Positions 60,749 through 64,000 of a stretch of DNA of 64,000 nucleotides are shown here, piece by piece. The notes under the pieces are model-generated. The model made no database searches, was not told the DNA's origin, and was given only the letters and a program-made list of their open reading frames with translations. The number at the start of each line of letters is the position of its first letter. Position 1 is the first letter of the stretch. Made by a program: the position numbers and the translations under genes. The DNA comes from Actinokineospora terrae (GTDB lineage Bacteria > Actinomycetota > Actinomycetes > Mycobacteriales > Pseudonocardiaceae), in contig NZ_FOGI01000017.1 of the NCBI RefSeq assembly GCF_900111175.1, positions 62,001 through 126,000 on the forward strand, in the 5' to 3' direction.

Positions 60749-61719
60749 TGGCACGCCGCGTGCTCAAGTTCCTGGCGCTCGGCGCGGTCGCGGTGCTGCT
60801 CGTGGTCGTCGGCACGGCCGCGCTGTTCGACACCGGCAAGTACCGCACCGTGACCGCCTACTTCACCGCCGCGATCGGCCTCTACCCCGGATCGGACGTG
60901 CGGGTACTCGGCGTGGCGGTCGGGACGGTCGACGCCGTGCAGCCGCTGGGGCCGAACGTGAAGGTCACCATGACCATCGACGCCGCCGCGCCCGTGCCGC
61001 CCGACGCCACCGCGCTGGTCATCACCCCGAGCCTGGTCAGCGACCGTTACGTCCAACTCGCCCCGGTCGCCACCGACGACCGCCGCATCCCCGATGGCGC
61101 CGTGATCCCGCAGACCCGCACGGTGGTCCCGGTCGAGCTGGACCAGCTGTTCTCCAGCCTCGACCGGCTCACCACCGCGCTGGGCCCGGACGGCGCCAAC
61201 GCCGATGGCGCGCTCAGCGAGCTGATCCGCACCAGCCAGGCCTACCTGGAGGGCAACGGCGCCGACATGGGCCGCACGATCCGCGACCTCGGTGACCTCG
61301 CCCGCACCCTCAACGGCTCCCAGGACGACCTGTTCACCACCGTCGACGGCCTGTCCCGGTTCACCGCCGTGCTCGCCGCCAACGACCGCCAACTGCGCCA
61401 GGTCAACGAGAAGCTGTCCACCGTCACCGGGTTCCTGGTCGACGAACGGGCGAACTTCGACGCGGCACTGCACGAGCTGGCGGGCGCCCTGGGCGTCGTG
61501 CAGGGCTTCGTGCGGGACAACCGCGGCCTGGTCAAGTCCGATGTGGACAACCTGGTGGTGATGACCCGGCTGCTGGTCGACCAACGCGCGTCGCTGGCCG
61601 AGGCGCTGGACGCCACCCCGCTCGCCCTGTCGAACCTGCTGCGCGCCTACGACCCGGCCACCCGCACCATCGACAGCCGGGCCAACCTCAACGAGTACTC
61701 GACGCCGGGAGGCCGCTGA
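60748..61719 (+). CDS. Mce protein 4 (MceD position)
   Basis: A 323-residue Mce protein with a basic N-terminus and helix (FLALGAVAVLLVVVGTAALF), MCE domain (YPGSDVRVLGVAVGTVDAV, ITPSLVSDRYVQLAP) and helical remainder. One-base overlaps (TGATG) with the genes on both sides. No C-terminal Cys domain, unlike the MceA-C members. Confidence 0.92.
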   Translation: MARRVLKFLALGAVAVLLVVVGTAALFDTGKYRTVTAYFTAAIGLYPGSDVRVLGVAVGTVDAVQPLGPNVKVTMTIDAAAPVPPDATALVITPSLVSDRYVQLAPVATDDRRIPDGAVIPQTRTVVPVELDQLFSSLDRLTTALGPDGANADGALSELIRTSQAYLEGNGADMGRTIRDLGDLARTLNGSQDDLFTTVDGLSRFTAVLAANDRQLRQVNEKLSTVTGFLVDERANFDAALHELAGALGVVQGFVRDNRGLVKSDVDNLVVMTRLLVDQRASLAEALDATPLALSNLLRAYDPATRTIDSRANLNEYSTPGGR

Positions 61720-62684
61720 TGCGAGTGCTGACCCTTCTGTTGGTCGCGATCCTCGCCTCCGGGTGCGGCTCCGGGCTCTACGGCGTCGACCTCCCGGGCG
61801 GCGCGGACGTGGGGGACCGGCCGTACCGGGTCGCCGCGGTGTTCCGGGACGTGCTCGACCTGGTGCCGCAGGCGGGGGTGCAGGTCGAGGACGTCCCCGT
61901 GGGGGAGGTGGAGCGGATCGACCTGGAGCCCGATGGGCGGTCGGCGCGGGTGACGATGGTGGTCAACGGCTCGGTGCGGCTCTCGGGCACCGCGCTGGCC
62001 CGGCTGCGGCAGTCGAGCGTGCTGGGGGAGAAGTTCGTCGAACTCGACGACCCGGTCGAGGAAGCCAGGGCGGGCACGCTGGTCGACGGCGCCGTCATCC
62101 CGTTGGAGCGCACCAACCGCAACCCCGAGATCGAAGAGGTGTTCGGCGCGCTGTCGATGCTGCTCAACGGTGGTGGCGTCGCCCAACTGCGCGAGATCAC
62201 CCGCGAGCTGAACAACGCCCTGGGCGGCAACACCGGCGACATCCGCGCTCTGCTGTCCAATCTGGACACCTTCGCCGGTGGCCTGGACACGCACCGCGCC
62301 GAGATCACCCGCGCGCTCGACGGCCTCGACCGGCTCTCGAGGTCGCTGGGGGAGCGGGCGCCGCGGATCGCCGGGCTGCTCGACGGGCTCGGGCCGGGCA
62401 TCCAGGTGCTGGTCGACCAGCGCGGCCAGTTCGTCGGCATGCTCACCGCGCTCGACTCGCTGTCCGGGGTCGCGACCGACACCGTCACCCGCGTCCGCGC
62501 CGACCTGGTCGCCTCGCTGCGCGCGCTCGAACCCACGCTGCGGCAACTGGAGAAGGCGGGCAACCAGCTCCCGCAGGCCATGGACCTGCTGTTCACCTTC
62601 CCCTTCACCGACGCCGCGCTCGACGCCATCAAGGGCGACTACCTCAACGCGCACCTCGCGTTCGACTCCCGCGGCGGTCGCTGA
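61719..62684 (+). CDS. Mce protein 5, lipoprotein (MceE position)
   Basis: A 321-residue Mce lipoprotein: signal with lipobox ILASGC (acylated Cys near residue 16), then the MCE domain (LVPQAGVQVEDVPVGEVERI, RQSSVLGEKFVELD) and helical needle. The lipobox is the hallmark of the MceE (LprK-type) position, so the six-gene order A-F matches mycobacterial mce operons. One-base overlaps on both sides. Confidence 0.93.
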   Translation: MRVLTLLLVAILASGCGSGLYGVDLPGGADVGDRPYRVAAVFRDVLDLVPQAGVQVEDVPVGEVERIDLEPDGRSARVTMVVNGSVRLSGTALARLRQSSVLGEKFVELDDPVEEARAGTLVDGAVIPLERTNRNPEIEEVFGALSMLLNGGGVAQLREITRELNNALGGNTGDIRALLSNLDTFAGGLDTHRAEITRALDGLDRLSRSLGERAPRIAGLLDGLGPGIQVLVDQRGQFVGMLTALDSLSGVATDTVTRVRADLVASLRALEPTLRQLEKAGNQLPQAMDLLFTFPFTDAALDAIKGDYLNAHLAFDSRGGR

Positions 62685-63883
62685 TGATCACGCGGCGGGT
62701 CCGGGTGCAGGTGGTCGCGTTCGTGCTGATCGCGCTGGTCGGCGTCAGCTACGTCGGCGCGCGCTACGCGGGGCTGGACACGCTGTTCGGCGCCAACGCG
62801 TACGTGGTGAAGGCGCGGCTGGCGGACTCCGGCGGCGTGTTCACCAACGCCGAGGTGACCTACCGGGGCGTCGGGATCGGCCGGGTCGGTGAGTTGCACC
62901 TGGTCGCGGACGGCGTCGAGGTGGACCTGCGGCTGCGCGACGACGCGCCCCGGGTGCCGGCGGACGTGGACGTCATCGTCGCCAACCGGTCCGCGGTCGG
63001 CGAGCAGTACCTCGACCTGCGCCCGCGCCGCGACGGCGAGCCGTACCTGCGCGACGGGTCGGTGATCTCCCGCGACCGCGCCACGCTCCCGCTGCCCAGC
63101 GAGACCGTGCTGCTCAACCTGGACCGGCTCGTCGAGTCCGTGCCGGGTGACGAACTGCGGTCGGTGGTCGACGAGCTGTACCTGGCCACCCAGGGCACCG
63201 GCCCCAGCCTGCAAGCGCTGCTGGACGCCTCCACCAGCGTCACCAAGGCCGCCACCGAGCACCTGCCGCAGACGACCGCGCTCATCACCGACGCGGGCAC
63301 CGTTCTCGCCACCCAGGTCGCCACTGGCGCCGCCATCAAGGACTTCGCGGCCAACACCAAGCTCATCGCCGAGCAACTGGGCCGATCGGACGGGGACCTG
63401 CGCGCCGTCCTGGCCACCGCGCCCGGGGCGGCAGCCGAGATCAGCACCCTGCTCCGCGACACCGGGCCGACCCTGGGTGTGTTGTTCGCCGACCTGCTCA
63501 CGACCGCGAACGTCCTGGCTCCCCGTCGCGCGGGTCTGGAGCAACTGCTCGTCGCCACACCCCAGGCTGTGGCCGCCGCTGCGGATGTCATCCGACCCGA
63601 TGGCGCCCACTTTGCCCTGACCACAACGTTTTTCGACCCCATGCCGTGTGTGGCGGGTTACGAGGGCACCCGGTACCGCAATGGCCTCGACACCTCTCCG
63701 GCCCCGTGGAACACCAACGCGCGGTGCGCCCTGCCTCCGGGGGCGGGCAATGTGCGTGGTTCCCAGAACGCCCCGTCACCGGGAGTGCCCCCGGCCACCA
63801 AACCCGGCAGCTACCTCCCCACCCAGGACACGCCGCGCCTCCGCAGCTCCCTCACCGAGCTGCTTTCCCTGGACGGCGGCTGA
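62684..63883 (+). CDS. Mce protein 6 (MceF position)
   Basis: A 399-residue Mce protein: helix VVAFVLIALVGVSYVGARY, MCE domain (FTNAEVTYRGVGIGRVGELH, VANRSAVGEQYLDLRP), helical needle, and a C-terminal Pro/Gly/Asn-rich tail with two Cys (MPCVAGY, ARCALP). It is the last of the six Mce genes and is followed by a strong hairpin. No Mce-associated (Mas) genes follow within the window. Confidence 0.93.
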   Translation: MITRRVRVQVVAFVLIALVGVSYVGARYAGLDTLFGANAYVVKARLADSGGVFTNAEVTYRGVGIGRVGELHLVADGVEVDLRLRDDAPRVPADVDVIVANRSAVGEQYLDLRPRRDGEPYLRDGSVISRDRATLPLPSETVLLNLDRLVESVPGDELRSVVDELYLATQGTGPSLQALLDASTSVTKAATEHLPQTTALITDAGTVLATQVATGAAIKDFAANTKLIAEQLGRSDGDLRAVLATAPGAAAEISTLLRDTGPTLGVLFADLLTTANVLAPRRAGLEQLLVATPQAVAAAADVIRPDGAHFALTTTFFDPMPCVAGYEGTRYRNGLDTSPAPWNTNARCALPPGAGNVRGSQNAPSPGVPPATKPGSYLPTQDTPRLRSSLTELLSLDGG

Positions 63884-63888
63884 AGTCG

Positions 63889-63917
63889 GGCGGGAGCCGG
63901 AGATCTCGGCTCCCGCC
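63889..63917. terminator. terminator after the Mce operon
   Basis: GGCGGGAGCCG (63889-63899) pairs perfectly with CGGCTCCCGCC (63907-63917) six bases past the last Mce gene. It also lies just past the stop of a convergent partial gene, so it may be bidirectional. Confidence 0.8.
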
Positions 63918-63929
63918 AGGTGGTGAGGG

Positions 63930-64000
63930 TCAGGAAACCCCATCCAGGGTGTGGCAGGTGGGGGCTTGGTGGTAGGCGTCGTTGATTTCCGGGTTTTCGC
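63930..64000 (-). CDS. C-terminal end of a truncated gene
   Basis: On the minus strand a frame open to the window edge ends with ENPEINDAYHQAPTCHTLDG then V-S and TGA at 63930. Codon third positions are GC-rich as in real genes. Only about 23 residues are visible, too few to recognise a family; it converges with the Mce operon. Confidence 0.4.
   Translation of the reverse strand, partial: ENPEINDAYHQAPTCHTLDGVS

Overview
The window is very GC-rich (roughly 70% by eye), with GTG and some TTG starts, many 1-4 bp stop/start overlaps, and several genes whose TANNNT -10 box sits 6-8 bases before the start codon (leaderless type). With a Mce operon, a TTTT-linker chitinase and LPMO, snapalysin, a streptogrisin-type protease and DasR-type operators, this points to a filamentous actinomycete chromosome, most likely Pseudonocardiaceae (Saccharothrix/Actinokineospora-like; inference only). 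No tRNA, rRNA, CRISPR array, insertion sequence or prophage was seen; the only mobile element found is an intein.

Layout. 0.4-7.3 kb: secreted GH18 chitinase under two DasR-type operators, an F420/NADP-type reductase divergent from an HxlR regulator, snapalysin, DNA polymerase IV with a perfect LexA box on its start codon, a DUF1801-like gene, and a MerR-thioredoxin pair. 7.5-11.2 kb: B12-dependent methionine synthase metH preceded by an S-adenosylhomocysteine (SAH) riboswitch whose pseudoknot competes with a hairpin that hides the ribosome binding site. 11.5-16.7 kb: a caspase-like peptidase, a CorA-type transporter, and a type III PKS / methyltransferase / UbiA prenyltransferase locus. 17-21 kb: a VOC protein and a three-gene module made of a soluble FtsK/SpoIIIE ATPase between two small helical proteins (type VII secretion-like). 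21.2-26.4 kb: a LysR regulator, then what looks like a compact RiPP operon: a 42-residue precursor peptide ending in IIAWYLNTR, a 16-bp perfect stem-loop, an M29-aminopeptidase-like protein, a cytochrome P450 and an MFS exporter. 26.5-30.8 kb: a methionine-salvage operon (sfnB/dszC-like, mtnA, mtnC, mtnB, mtnD).

30.8-33 kb: ABM-domain protein, DUF305 lipoprotein, AA10 chitin LPMO with a third DasR-type operator. 33.4-38.9 kb: topoisomerase IV-type parE and parC; parC carries a 327-residue intein in the VVGD/CMGKYHPHGD motif. 39-48.5 kb: two large LuxR (LAL) regulators around a streptogrisin-like protease, a secreted intradiol dioxygenase and a GntR/HutC regulator. 48.7-53.8 kb: GDP-fucose synthase-like enzyme, SurE, STAS protein, TrmB/LuxR hybrid regulator and a PucR regulator. 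54-63.9 kb: a tightly coupled Mce lipid-import operon (secreted protein, MceG ATPase, two YrbE permeases, six Mce proteins), divergent from the PucR gene.

The strongest candidates for new biology are the P450 RiPP operon, the SAH riboswitch switching mechanism, the parC intein and the FtsK/small-protein module. The chitinase and LPMO, 32 kb apart, appear to be co-regulated by the same GlcNAc-responsive regulator.
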